Under the pieces are notes generated by a model. It worked only from the letters and a program-made list of their open reading frames with translations, had not been told where the DNA came from and did not search any database. From NCBI GenBank assembly GCA_031268885.1, contig JAIRWR010000057.1, positions 1 to 53,686 of the forward strand: a DNA stretch of 53,686 bases, written 5' to 3'. The stretch's first letter is position 1. Each line of letters opens with the position of its first letter. The stretch is from Synergistaceae bacterium (GTDB lineage Bacteria > Synergistota > Synergistia > Synergistales > Synergistaceae). The translations under genes were made by a program, and so were the position numbers. Positions 1 through 8,191 of this stretch are shown here, piece by piece.

Positions 1-82
1 AAAGGGGTGATACGCGGCCGTATCGTTCGGAGGAGAGGAAAAAAGTCGGTATGCAGATGATTATTAAGGGAGGAATCCGAAA

Positions 83-1045
83 ATGACAAGGAAAAAGATA
101 TTTTTTATCTTCGCGTTCATCTCCATGGTAGTTTTCATGACCTCAAGTATGGCTTTCGCGGCAGAGACATTCCTGTCGATAGCTACAGGCGGCACCTCGG
201 GAACCTATTACCCGATCGGCGGCGCGATAGCTCAGGCAGTCTCGAAGAACGGAGTCATTCAGGCCACCGCTGAAACGTCTAACGCATCGGTGGCGAACGT
301 AAACCTGGTCGCGACGAAAGAGATAGAGGTCGCGTTCGCGCAAAACGACATCACATTCTGGGCTTACGCGGGAGAGATGATGTTCGACAAGTCTCCGCTG
401 ACCAACCTCCGTGCCATAGCCGCTCTCTACCCGGAGCACATCCAGCTTATCACAACAAAGGACTCCGCCGTTAAAGTCATTGACGACTTGAAGGGCAAGA
501 GAGTCGGCGTTGGGGCTCCCGGGTCGGGAACCGAGGGCGATGTCCGCGCGATACTGCAGGTTGCCGGGCTAAAATACGACGACATGAGGGCCGACTTTCT
601 GGACTTCGGCGCCACTACAAGCCGCTTCAAGGACAACCAGATCGACGCCGGCTTTGTCGTCGCTGGATATCCGACAGCGTCCGTGATGGACCTTGCCACG
701 ACGAAGGATATCACTCTGATGGACTTCACGCCAGAGTACATGGACAGACTTACCAAGGCGTTCCCATACTTCATAAGGAGCAACATCCCGGCGGGGACTT
801 ACAGCGGCATCGACAGTGACATTACAACTCCCGCGGTCATGGCGATTCTCATCACTCACGACCAGATCTCCGAGGATGCTATATACGAGTTTACAAAGTC
901 CATGTTCGAAAACATCGCTGACATCCACGCCTCCCATGCGAAGGGCAGGGAGATAACGCTCAAAACCGCTCTCGATGGACTTACGGTACCCCTGCATCCC
1001 GGCGCGGCAAAGTACTTCAAGGAACAGGGGATGAGCGTGGACTAG
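83..1045 (+). CDS. TAXI-family TRAP transporter substrate-binding protein
   Basis: Periplasmic solute-binding subunit of a TAXI (TRAP-associated extracytoplasmic immunogenic) transporter; the ligand cannot be read from sequence, but known members bind glutamate, 2-oxoglutarate or related acids. 320 aa, the usual family size. Residues 1-27 are a signal peptide (KKK then a hydrophobic run ending AFA-AE). The mature start carries the family signature IATGGTSGTYYPIGGAIA, followed by the usual NxxxV ... AFAQND region and a GVGAPGSGTE motif near residue 150. The start is supported by an AGGGAGGA Shine-Dalgarno about 8 bases upstream. A terminator follows directly, so the usual fused DctQM membrane partner is not downstream; it may lie before the window or elsewhere. 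Family call is firm; partner and ligand unknown. Confidence 0.93.
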   Translation: MTRKKIFFIFAFISMVVFMTSSMAFAAETFLSIATGGTSGTYYPIGGAIAQAVSKNGVIQATAETSNASVANVNLVATKEIEVAFAQNDITFWAYAGEMMFDKSPLTNLRAIAALYPEHIQLITTKDSAVKVIDDLKGKRVGVGAPGSGTEGDVRAILQVAGLKYDDMRADFLDFGATTSRFKDNQIDAGFVVAGYPTASVMDLATTKDITLMDFTPEYMDRLTKAFPYFIRSNIPAGTYSGIDSDITTPAVMAILITHDQISEDAIYEFTKSMFENIADIHASHAKGREITLKTALDGLTVPLHPGAAKYFKEQGMSVD

Positions 1046-1109
1046 AAACCACCGATCATCAGAACGAACCACCTGACGGCTCCGGCTCTTTCGGGAGTTT
1101 GAATGACTA

Positions 1110-1141
1110 TCCGGCGATTGAAGTAAGATCGCCGGATTTTA
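1110..1141 (+). terminator. Rho-independent terminator after the TAXI gene
   Basis: Nine-base-pair stem TCCGGCGAT / ATCGCCGGA (1110-1118 with 1128-1136) with a 9-base loop, followed by TTTTAT. The T-run is on the plus strand, so it terminates the TAXI gene rather than the converging ABC operon. Confidence 0.8.
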
Positions 1142-1167
1142 TCTGTCCGAACTCGTGCCGGCGCTCC

Positions 1168-1965
1168 CTAAATCCTCGGAAGAGCGGCAAGCAGAGAGCG
1201 GGTGTATTCATGGGAGGGGCGTTCGAAAAGCTCATCCGTGCCGCCGGACTCCACTATCTCGCCCCTGTACAGAACCAGCGCCTGTTTCGCGGCCTGTCTC
1301 GCCAGCAGAAGATCGTGCGTGACAAGTATCATCGACATGCCGCGTCTGACCCGGGCGATCAGCACATCTAGGACCTCGCCTCTCGTCGATACGTCTTGCA
1401 TCGCTGTCGGCTCGTCACAGAGAAGAACTTCGGGGTCAAGAATCAGCGCCCTGGCCACGGCCACCCTCTGACGCTGTCCCCCTGACAGCGAGTATTTCAC
1501 CCTCGCCCCCCACAGATCCTCCGGCAATTTGAGTTCCAACAGCAGTTCCTCCGCCTTGGCTATGCCGCGTTCGCGCGTTTCGCCGCGCGAGCCGCGGACT
1601 ATGCTCCAGGGCTCAATCACCGCTCCGAGAACAGTAAGCGTCGGCGGCAGAGAACCGTACGGGTCCTGCGGGACGTAGCCGCATCGCCGCCGGACCGCGA
1701 GGCGTTCATCATCCGTCATCGCGGCGAGAGACCGCCCCCAGAGTTCGATCTCTCCAACCGTCGGCCTGACTAGCCCGAGCAGGGAGCGCAGAAGTGTCGT
1801 CTTGCCGCTTCCCGACTCGCCGACGACCGACAGGGTCTCTCCGGCGCACATCGAAAAGGATACCGACTTGAGGGCCCAGACGCCCTCCCCCCTGCTGAAA
1901 AACGAACTTCCGGTCCCGCCATATCGGACGCCAAGACCTTTAACATTCAGACTTATCCCAGACAT
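1168..1965 (-). CDS. Peptide/nickel ABC transporter ATP-binding protein (DppF/OppF type)
   Basis: Cytoplasmic ATPase, 265 aa, the second nucleotide-binding subunit of the five-gene peptide-type importer on this strand. Walker A GESGSGKTTLL near residue 50, signature LSGGQRQRVAVARAL near 160, Walker B LLCDEPTAM near 182. The usual DEPTSALDVS reads DEPTAMQDVS here, a mild change next to Walker B. The C-terminus (Y-RGEIVESGGTDELF...H-YT-SLL) is typical of OppF/DppF. Start ATG overlaps the last base of the preceding ATPase stop (TAATG), consistent with translational coupling. It is the promoter-distal gene of the operon. Substrate class is inferred from family only. Confidence 0.93.
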   Translation of the reverse strand: MSGISLNVKGLGVRYGGTGSSFFSRGEGVWALKSVSFSMCAGETLSVVGESGSGKTTLLRSLLGLVRPTVGEIELWGRSLAAMTDDERLAVRRRCGYVPQDPYGSLPPTLTVLGAVIEPWSIVRGSRGETRERGIAKAEELLLELKLPEDLWGARVKYSLSGGQRQRVAVARALILDPEVLLCDEPTAMQDVSTRGEVLDVLIARVRRGMSMILVTHDLLLARQAAKQALVLYRGEIVESGGTDELFERPSHEYTRSLLAALPRI

Positions 1966-2786
1966 TACGGAAGGACCTCCGGCGGCTTCTCCATCGCGCG
2001 AATCGCTTCGATGAGTTTTTTCGTATAGTCATGTGCCGGCTCCGTTACAATCTGCCGCGAGAGCCCCTTCTCGACGATCAACCCATCCTTCATGACGGCA
2101 AGTCTGTCACAGACTCCAGCCGCGAGGGGCAGATCGTGAGTCACCAGCAGCAGGCCCATTCCGCGTCTCCTGGCCAGGCCGGTTATCGTCTCCAGTACTT
2201 CGCTCTGCGTTATGACATCGAGCGCGGTGGTCGGTTCGTCGGCAAGGAGAAAGTCCGGATCGCAGGCGATCGCCGCCGCAAGAGCGGCCCTCTGCTTCTG
2301 CCCTCCCGACAGCTCGTGCGGATAGCGTGTCAGAATGGAGGTTTCAAGCCCGGCGGTGAGCGCCAGATCCGCCGCCCGCTCTCTCCCCTCGCGCCTGCTC
2401 ATGCCCATGTGACAGGTCAGAACCTCGGTTATGTGCCGCTCGATGGAGAGATGAGGCGTAAAGGAGTTCATCGCGCCCTGAGGAACAAGCGCTATCCGCC
2501 TCCAACGCCATTTATTCAACTCCTCCTCGCTCAGATTGGCTATATCGGTCCCGTCGCAGATAATCTGTCCTGTGACGAGCGTTCCAGCCGGCAGCAGGCG
2601 AGGAATTGCCATCAGGGCGCTGGATTTTCCGCTGCCGGACTCTCCCACAAGGCCGATTATCTCCCCCCTCCGAATCCTGAGCGAACAATCTTTCACAGCG
2701 CGGACGCTCTTGCCGGAGCCTCTGTAGGTGACGGATAGGCCGCGTATCTCCACGGCGTTCTCCGCGCTCGGTTCGAAGGGGCTCAT
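1965..2786 (-). CDS. Peptide/nickel ABC transporter ATP-binding protein (DppD/OppD type)
   Basis: First ATPase subunit of the peptide-type importer, 273 aa. Walker A GESGSGKSSALMAI near residue 50, signature LSGGQKQRAALAAAI near 160, Walker B LLADEPTTALDV, H-loop VTHDLPLA. Slightly short for OppD (usually about 320 aa): the C-terminal Cys-rich motif (PRCP...C) that closes many OppD/DppD proteins and can bind an Fe-S cluster is absent, the protein ending soon after the DYTKKLIEAI helix. Start ATG overlaps the stop of the upstream permease (ATGA), so it is part of one tightly coupled operon. Confidence 0.93.
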   Translation of the reverse strand: MSPFEPSAENAVEIRGLSVTYRGSGKSVRAVKDCSLRIRRGEIIGLVGESGSGKSSALMAIPRLLPAGTLVTGQIICDGTDIANLSEEELNKWRWRRIALVPQGAMNSFTPHLSIERHITEVLTCHMGMSRREGRERAADLALTAGLETSILTRYPHELSGGQKQRAALAAAIACDPDFLLADEPTTALDVITQSEVLETITGLARRRGMGLLLVTHDLPLAAGVCDRLAVMKDGLIVEKGLSRQIVTEPAHDYTKKLIEAIRAMEKPPEVLP

Positions 2787-3967
2787 ATCTTAACCTCCTG
2801 TTCTATCTTGGCCGAAAGGCGAGGGTCAGCTCGCTCCTCCAGTCTGCGCCCGATGTCCATGAAGACAAGGCATATCAGTGAAATCCCTATCCCAGGGGGC
2901 AGAATCGTCCACCACGCGCCGTTCGTGAACGCCCCGAACGTGTGCGCCTCGTGCAGCATCCGTCCCCAGGACTGGACGCGCGGATCGGAGAGCCCCAGAA
3001 AGGCCAGCCCCGCCTCCGCAAGTATCGCGCCCGGAACCCCGAGAGCCACGTTTGCCAGCAGCAACGGCATCGTCTCCGGCACGAGGTGCCTGAATATTAT
3101 ATAGTTCCGCTTCGCGCCCAGCGCGCGGAGACCCTCGACCCATGGGGCGTCCCGCAGCGACATGGCCATGGAGCGCACGGTCCTCGCGGTTCCCATCCAC
3201 GAGAATACGGACAGTATCACCACGAGATTCCAGAGCCCCTTGCCCCATATCCCGGCGAAGATCATGAGAATGGGCAGGGTGGGAATGGAGAGCAGTACAT
3301 CGACTATCCTCATTATCAGCGCGTCCGTCAGGCCGCCGGCGTATCCCGACAGCAACCCGAGGGACATGCCGAGTACCGTCGATATCAGGGTGGCGGCAAT
3401 CCCGACAAGGAGCGATACGCGTATGCCACGGATCAGAAGAGTCGCGACATCGCGTCCGCGCTGGTCCGTCCCGAGCCAGCCCCATCTGCCTCCCTCCACC
3501 CTCATCTCGACACTCCCGTTGCCTCCGCTCAGTGAGAGGACATATTCGCCCTGGGATGGAAAGAGCGCCCGCGTCACGTCGTCGAATGGGCTGAATCCAA
3601 GCGCCCTCTTGAACGAAATGTCGCGAGCGTCGAGGTCAAGCTCACCGGCGCCGGACGCCAGCGGAAACGTGCCGTCAGGCGTCCTCCATTCGAGCCGTCC
3701 GCCGTCCATGCGCCCGGTTATAGATATTCGCGTCGGGGCCTTGTAATTCCACATCAGCTGCGCCGACGCGCTCTCCGGGCCGTCGCCGGCATCGATACCG
3801 AGCACCGCGACACCGCCGATGGCATGGTCGAGCCATATCGGCTTGGAGTACGGCGGCGCCTTCTGTCCGTCCTCCAGGCCGAAGATACCGGGGCCCAGGA
3901 TCGCGAGGAGAACGAGAATGCCTAAGCATATCAGGCTGAGATGCCTTTTCATGGTCCGCGGCTTCAT
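2783..3967 (-). CDS. Peptide ABC transporter permease (DppC type) with large extracytoplasmic insert
   Basis: Inner-membrane permease, 394 aa from the ATG that overlaps the upstream permease stop (ATGA). TM1 is residues 9-28. The conserved DppC motif GWLGTDQRGRD does not appear until about residue 163, whereas in ordinary DppC/OppC it lies near residue 70-80; the roughly 100 extra residues (about 35-160) are polar, Gly/Asp-rich and look beta-rich. After it come the usual membrane segments, the EAA-like loop (LRALGAKRNYIIFRHLVPE, around 300) and the terminal LEERADPRL. I chose the internal start because the longer reading frame only adds a low-complexity Arg-rich tail. Works with the DppB-type gene just upstream. 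Confidence 0.9.
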   Translation of the reverse strand: MKPRTMKRHLSLICLGILVLLAILGPGIFGLEDGQKAPPYSKPIWLDHAIGGVAVLGIDAGDGPESASAQLMWNYKAPTRISITGRMDGGRLEWRTPDGTFPLASGAGELDLDARDISFKRALGFSPFDDVTRALFPSQGEYVLSLSGGNGSVEMRVEGGRWGWLGTDQRGRDVATLLIRGIRVSLLVGIAATLISTVLGMSLGLLSGYAGGLTDALIMRIVDVLLSIPTLPILMIFAGIWGKGLWNLVVILSVFSWMGTARTVRSMAMSLRDAPWVEGLRALGAKRNYIIFRHLVPETMPLLLANVALGVPGAILAEAGLAFLGLSDPRVQSWGRMLHEAHTFGAFTNGAWWTILPPGIGISLICLVFMDIGRRLEERADPRLSAKIEQEVKI

Positions 3968-4932
3968 CCGCGCGTACCTTCGCCTCTGACTCTGGGATCG
4001 GCCAGGGCGCAGCAGAGATCGGCCAGCAGATTGCACCCTATTGTTAGAAGCGCGAGCAGGAAGAACGCCGCCCCAGCCGCCGGGTAATCATGAGAGTTTG
4101 TGGCCTCCAGCAGAAAGCGCCCCACACCGTTCAGGGAGAAGACGGTCTCGGTTATGACCGCGCCGCTGACGACGCCAGGCAGAGAGAGGAGAAGGATTGT
4201 GAGAACCGGCGGCAGAATGGAGCGGAACGCGTGGTTCCACACAACTCTTCGGCGAGGAAGGCCGCGAGCGCGAGCCATGAGCACATAATCCTCTCCCATC
4301 GCCTTCACCATCATATTGCGGATGTAAAGCGCCCAACCCCCGAAGCTGAGGACGACGAGGGAGAAGAGCGGCAGCGCGAGGTGCCAGAGATAGTCGGCAA
4401 AAGCCGCGATTCCGGACGGGGGAGGGATCGATGTCGTGCCGCTCAGGGGAAAGACCGGCCACGCGAACGCAAAACAGAGCAGAAGCAGAAGCTGCACGAA
4501 GAACGACGGGAAGGAGAATGACACCGCGCCGCCGATCAAGACCAGCCTTTCGACAATAGATCCACGCCTCTGCGCGGCCTTGACCCCGAGCCACACCCCA
4601 AGCGCCGCCGACAGTATCAGCGCTGGAAGAAGAAGCGCGACGGTGTTCGGCGCCCTGTTTTTAAGCTCATCCCATACTGGGGCGCCGGTCATCATAGACA
4701 GACCGAAACGAAATGACAGCATCTCGCGGATGTACACGACAAACTGTTCCGACAGGGGCTTGTCCAGACCCCACTGGGCTGCGAGCTGCTGTTTTGCCTC
4801 GGGTGAGAATCTCGGATCCACAACGCCGGTCAGCGGGTCGCCGGGCATGACGCGGAAGAGCAGGAAGTTGAGCGCCAGAACGACCGCCAGCACGATGACG
4901 GAGCTGAACAGACGCTTCCGCGCGGAGGTCAT
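3964..4932 (-). CDS. Peptide ABC transporter permease (DppB type)
   Basis: Inner-membrane permease, 322 aa. TM1 (residues 8-24) is followed by the DppB/OppB signature FLLFRVMPGDPLTG and by PRFSPEAKQQLAAQWGLDKPLSEQF, then five more membrane segments, with the EAA loop MARARGLPRRRVVWNHAFR near residue 220. The start is the ATG whose bases overlap the stop of the binding-protein gene (ATGA at 4929-4932); the longer open frame upstream runs antiparallel to that gene's end and is not convincing. Partner of the DppC-type permease that follows. Confidence 0.92.
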   Translation of the reverse strand: MTSARKRLFSSVIVLAVVLALNFLLFRVMPGDPLTGVVDPRFSPEAKQQLAAQWGLDKPLSEQFVVYIREMLSFRFGLSMMTGAPVWDELKNRAPNTVALLLPALILSAALGVWLGVKAAQRRGSIVERLVLIGGAVSFSFPSFFVQLLLLLCFAFAWPVFPLSGTTSIPPPSGIAAFADYLWHLALPLFSLVVLSFGGWALYIRNMMVKAMGEDYVLMARARGLPRRRVVWNHAFRSILPPVLTILLLSLPGVVSGAVITETVFSLNGVGRFLLEATNSHDYPAAGAAFFLLALLTIGCNLLADLCCALADPRVRGEGTRG

Positions 4933-6644
4933 CTCTCCGCTCCCTCGCCATCTTTGAATAGTATGAAGTGTTCGTTTCGCGTCATGTGAACGTACTCCCC
5001 AGTCCTGGACTCGACGAACACAAAGGGGCCGGAGCCGACGAGTTCGGTCATGACCGTCCCGTCCAGCGCCGTGTGAGTGGTGTTTGTGGGCTGCCATGTC
5101 CGCCAGTCCGCAACCCCCTCCAGGATATGCTTGGGCAGTACGAGCATCCCTCCGATGTTATGCAGGTGCCAGTAGCTGGTGTTTGCCATGGTTATCCGCA
5201 CCGTTCCGCTGGCCGGATCCGTCTCTATCGAATGTACGTCCTTGACAGTGTCGAAGAATCTCGGGACACTGTTCTCCTTGATGAAGCGTATCGAGTACTC
5301 GACGTCGTCCACGGTGAGCGGGCGTCCGTCCTGCCACTTCAGTCCGGGGCGCAGGGTGAAGGTTATCACCGATCCGGGGCTGCCAGGCCTTATATCCCAG
5401 CTCTCCGCGAGCCACGGCATGTCCTCGAATGTGTAGGGATCGACCGAGATGAGCGAGTCGTATACGGAGCCGAGCACCGTCCAGTCATATGCCGTAGACG
5501 ACACGAGAGGATTCAGCGTTCTGATCTCCGAAGGAATGTTCCAGTAGATCGGGCGTTCCCCGCCGCCCTTAGGGGTCATGGATATCAGAGTGAGCAGGTT
5601 GTCGGAAGTGGATCTGTCGGTGGTAAACGCCCCATTCCAGTCATTGCGTATCGCGGAGATCGAGTATCGGCTGTATATTGGGATGACCGGCGTCAGCTCC
5701 GACAGGATTTTCTGCGCCCGCGAGGCCGCCGCGCGCGCGGAGGGCTCGTCCGGCGCGTAGCGCAGGTCAAGCAGCGTCCGGTCTAGCTCGGGGTCTGATA
5801 TCCCGCTCATATTGTATCCCCCCTCGACATCCATGGACGAATGGTAAAACGAGTACAGGACATCCGGATCGCGCGACATGCTCCATGCGTTGGTGCAGGC
5901 GTCGAAGTCCCGCGCGTCCACCCTGGCGAGCATCGTCTGAAAGTCGATGGGCTCAGCCTCAACCGGAATGCCTATGGACATCAGCGCCTCGGCCATGAGC
6001 ATGGCGATTTCGGTCGTCGTAGCGACTACCGACGAGGGCGGGCAGAGGATCTTCGTCGGAGGGACCTCCCGCCCGTCGGGCGCGACCAGCCAGCCGGAGA
6101 TATTCCACGTCCAGCCTGCTTTCGCCAGCCGCTCGCGGGCGGCGTCGATCCCGGCAGGAAGCGTTGGGGCGTCCGGGTCATAGTAGGGCGAGATCTGTGG
6201 CAGAAAACCCGACGTCGGCTCGCAGAAGCCCGAGAAGAGATCTCTCGTCCACCGTCTGCGCTCGACTACCTGTGACGCCGCCTGGCGGAGGATGGTCTGA
6301 TCCCATGGAAATTCGCGCGTATTGAAGGTTATGAAGAACCCGTGAAAGCCCGGCGCGATCGACATGTCCACCGTTCCGGACTTGACCAGTCTGTCCGCGT
6401 CCGCGGGGCGGTATATGTCGGACAGCACGTCGAGCTTCCCCGTGGACATCGCCAGGAGCTGAGCGTCCGTATCGCTGATGATGACGTAATAAAGATCCTT
6501 CATCTTTGGCCCCTGAAATTTCGATATGTCGAGGGACGCAACGGCCGTCTCTTCCCCACACGCGATGCTAGCCGGCCATTGGAACGCGGCCGGTGCTGAG
6601 ATAAACAGCAGAAAGATAACGCAGAATTTAAAAATACGGTTCAA
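4929..6644 (-). CDS. Family 5 extracellular solute-binding protein, apparently circularly permuted
   Basis: Lipoprotein-like or secreted binding protein for the peptide importer, 571 aa. Start is a TTG six bases after a full SD (GGAGGTG, minus strand 6651-6657); residues 1-30 form a signal peptide. The domain order is reversed against SBP_bac_5. Residues about 45-350 match the normal C-terminal half: ISDTDAQLLAMSTGKLDV, then an RQAASQVV helix, a lid segment with AAR-RLAKAGW, a DFDACTNAW strand and ILSELTPVIPIYSRY. Residues about 360-571 match the normal N-terminal half: SEIRTLNPLVSST, VYDSLISVDP, WLAESWDI, LRPGLKWQDGRPLTVDDVEY, VLPKHILEG, VGSGPFVF and TRNEHF at the very end. The cut falls at the loop after the family's rN-x-YW motif. 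One intact frame, coupled to dppB. Confidence 0.88.
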   Translation of the reverse strand: MNRIFKFCVIFLLFISAPAAFQWPASIACGEETAVASLDISKFQGPKMKDLYYVIISDTDAQLLAMSTGKLDVLSDIYRPADADRLVKSGTVDMSIAPGFHGFFITFNTREFPWDQTILRQAASQVVERRRWTRDLFSGFCEPTSGFLPQISPYYDPDAPTLPAGIDAARERLAKAGWTWNISGWLVAPDGREVPPTKILCPPSSVVATTTEIAMLMAEALMSIGIPVEAEPIDFQTMLARVDARDFDACTNAWSMSRDPDVLYSFYHSSMDVEGGYNMSGISDPELDRTLLDLRYAPDEPSARAAASRAQKILSELTPVIPIYSRYSISAIRNDWNGAFTTDRSTSDNLLTLISMTPKGGGERPIYWNIPSEIRTLNPLVSSTAYDWTVLGSVYDSLISVDPYTFEDMPWLAESWDIRPGSPGSVITFTLRPGLKWQDGRPLTVDDVEYSIRFIKENSVPRFFDTVKDVHSIETDPASGTVRITMANTSYWHLHNIGGMLVLPKHILEGVADWRTWQPTNTTHTALDGTVMTELVGSGPFVFVESRTGEYVHMTRNEHFILFKDGEGAER

Positions 6645-6841
6645 AACCAACACCTCCGGTGATGCTGCCAATCGCCAAATTCCATTATGCTATATGCGCT
6701 CCGGCGGACCTTTCGAATTTCATCCGCCCGCGCTTTTTTGTCCGCACACTCAATCGGCTCACCCCCTTCCGCTTTCGCTTCTATAGGGGTGTCCTCCCGC
6801 ACACCCGGTATTTAACTCTACTCCGGGGCGGCATATGACCG

Positions 6842-6847
6842 ATTATA
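6842..6847 (-). promoter_or_regulatory. Possible -10 box of the peptide ABC operon
   Basis: A TATAAT on the minus strand about 195 bases upstream of the binding-protein start. No convincing -35 is found at 16-18 bases, so this is only a candidate. The stretch 6645-6963 otherwise holds no gene that I can support. Confidence 0.35.
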
Positions 6848-6963
6848 CAGCATGTTCGAGGTTAAAGCGGACTGAGATGTAAAGAGACGAACCCGAAAGA
6901 AGCGAGGGAGTTTCGTGACTTGGTTCGGACCGGAATCAGAGGTTCAGCTCCAGATCACTGTTG

Positions 6964-7002
6964 TCAACTTAATAAGACGTTGGTATCGAGGACGACCCTC
7001 AT
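6964..7002 (-). pseudogene. PIN-domain toxin remnant (first 12 codons only)
   Basis: ATG overlapping the antitoxin stop (ATGA at 6999-7002) opens a frame reading MRVVLDTNVLLS and then TGA. This is the hallmark N-terminus of VapC/PIN RNases (V-LDTNVL with the first catalytic Asp). The family is normally 130-150 aa, and no continuation with the remaining acidic residues is seen in the next 300 bases in any frame. I read it as the 5' stump of a deleted toxin. Confidence 0.7.
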
Positions 7003-7241
7003 GAGCCATGACGCGCCCAATCAATGGATTCTTCGATAAGCGAGCCAAAATCCTCTTCGCTCATGTTTTCATTGCCTGATTTGATCTGTTCCGCCGTTCG
7101 CTCGAAGATGTACGACAAAACGGCGTCCTCAATGACGCGTGAAAGATCGCCCTTTTTCCCCTTACCACTCGATGCGAGGAACATCCTGAGCGATTTATCG
7201 GCCTCTTTCGATACAGCCACGTTCCAGCGGACCGTATTCAT
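6999..7241 (-). CDS. Ribbon-helix-helix-type antitoxin (ParD/CopG-like)
   Basis: 80 aa. An N-terminal WNVAVSKEADKSLRMFLAS segment resembles the RHH strand-helix, followed by a GKKGDLSRVIEDAVLSYI helix, as in antitoxins that pair with PIN or RelE toxins. The acidic C-terminal tail (SEEDFGSLIEESIDW) would contact the toxin. SD GGGAGG lies 9 bases before the ATG. Its toxin partner is reduced to 12 codons, so this is an orphan antitoxin or a relic that may still autoregulate. Confidence 0.75.
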   Translation of the reverse strand: MNTVRWNVAVSKEADKSLRMFLASSGKGKKGDLSRVIEDAVLSYIFERTAEQIKSGNENMSEEDFGSLIEESIDWARHGS

Positions 7242-7349
7242 GAGCGTTAGCCTCCCTATCAGTGTATATGTGTTTATGCGCCGATCTTAGATGTTATCGG
7301 GGGAAATTACAAGCGCCGCGTGGCGTTGTTTCGGGAGCGGCGTCTGCCA

Positions 7350-7376
7350 TAAAGTAAAGCGGCGCTATGCCGATAA
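7350..7376 (+). promoter_or_regulatory. Sigma-28 (FliA) type promoter
   Basis: TAAA at 7350-7353, exactly 15 bases, then GCCGATAA at 7369-7376. This equals the flagellar sigma-28 consensus core at every position. It lies 101 bases upstream of the unknown 192-aa gene and in the same direction. Confidence 0.75.
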
Positions 7377-7477
7377 TTATGAAAGAAAAGGAATTTTATT
7401 CTGGAGGCCGAGCTGGCCTCTATGTCTGCTGTTCTGTTGCGATCAGTGATCGTGAACGATAGAAAGGCGGTGAGATT

Positions 7478-8056
7478 ATGAACTCTATTCCTGATAATTC
7501 TGATTTCTCCATTTATCGGGAGGGCAGAATTCAGGGGACACCGGACGTTTTGCGCGTAACCGCCGATGAGGGCGGTTCCTCGCTCTTAGAGCGGCTCGCT
7601 CCGGAAGCCAGTGTTGCCGAGGATCCCAGAACCCCGGCGCCTCTCGACGAGTTCGAGAGCGCGCCGGATTTGGGGCTCGACGACAAGAACATTTATGCCG
7701 ACTCCCTATTGGGAAGGCGGGCGGAGCTCTATGGCGGCGGAAGCGCCGAAGGTCCCTTCGGAGAGAACGGTTGCAGGATTTACATGGTGCGGAATGCCGG
7801 CGGAGGCAGGCGTTTCTATTTTCAGCCATACGGCTCCGGGCTGGAGGTCCCCATCGGCGAGAGCGACGGAGCGCTGAGCGGGCTCGACGTTCTCGCTCTG
7901 TCGATTAAGATAAGGGCCGCCGAAGCGCGCTATAAAGAGAGCTCCAGGCCTTACGCCAAACCGCGCGCAATGCCGGCGGAAGACGCGACGCCCCCTCAAA
8001 GGGCATCTGACGGAACGGCATCGGCATCATTCCTGCCGGATGAGTTGTATGGATAA
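7478..8056 (+). CDS. Unknown protein behind a sigma-28 promoter
   Basis: 192 aa, no family recognised. No signal peptide or membrane segment. The N-terminal 80 residues are acidic and look disordered; a small folded core around residues 98-155 contains CRIYMVRNAGGGRRFYFQPYG and a helix ALSIKIRAAEARY; the tail is Pro/Ala/Ser-rich. SD AAAGGCGG precedes the ATG. Because a consensus flagellar sigma-28 promoter sits 101 bases upstream, I infer that it belongs to the flagellar/chemotaxis regulon, but its function is not known. Confidence 0.7.
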   Translation: MNSIPDNSDFSIYREGRIQGTPDVLRVTADEGGSSLLERLAPEASVAEDPRTPAPLDEFESAPDLGLDDKNIYADSLLGRRAELYGGGSAEGPFGENGCRIYMVRNAGGGRRFYFQPYGSGLEVPIGESDGALSGLDVLALSIKIRAAEARYKESSRPYAKPRAMPAEDATPPQRASDGTASASFLPDELYG

Positions 8057-8074
8057 TGCCAGGCCGTTCACTTC

Positions 8075-8191
8075 GTGATCTGGACAGCATTCATGTCAGC
8101 ACACTCACTGATCATCGCTCAGATGCTGGTTGGCATAATCGGCGCTCTTTGTGCCATTTTAACCTCGGTGTCTGATTTCAAAACGGCATGA
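8075..8191 (+). CDS. Candidate 38-aa membrane peptide before fluC
   Basis: A short GTG-started frame (an internal ATG is also available) encoding one hydrophobic segment, SLIIAQMLVGIIGALCAIL, near its middle. It lies in the same frame as, and just after the stop of, the preceding 192-aa gene, and its TGA overlaps an ATG of the fluC frame (ATGA). It may be a small membrane protein, the tail of an older gene, or nothing; no SD is obvious. Confidence 0.25.
   Translation: MIWTAFMSAHSLIIAQMLVGIIGALCAILTSVSDFKTA

Noticed and set aside
1099-1371. Plus-strand ORF antisense to the DppF-type gene
   Set aside because: Starts in the terminator region and shadows a clear ABC ATPase gene.
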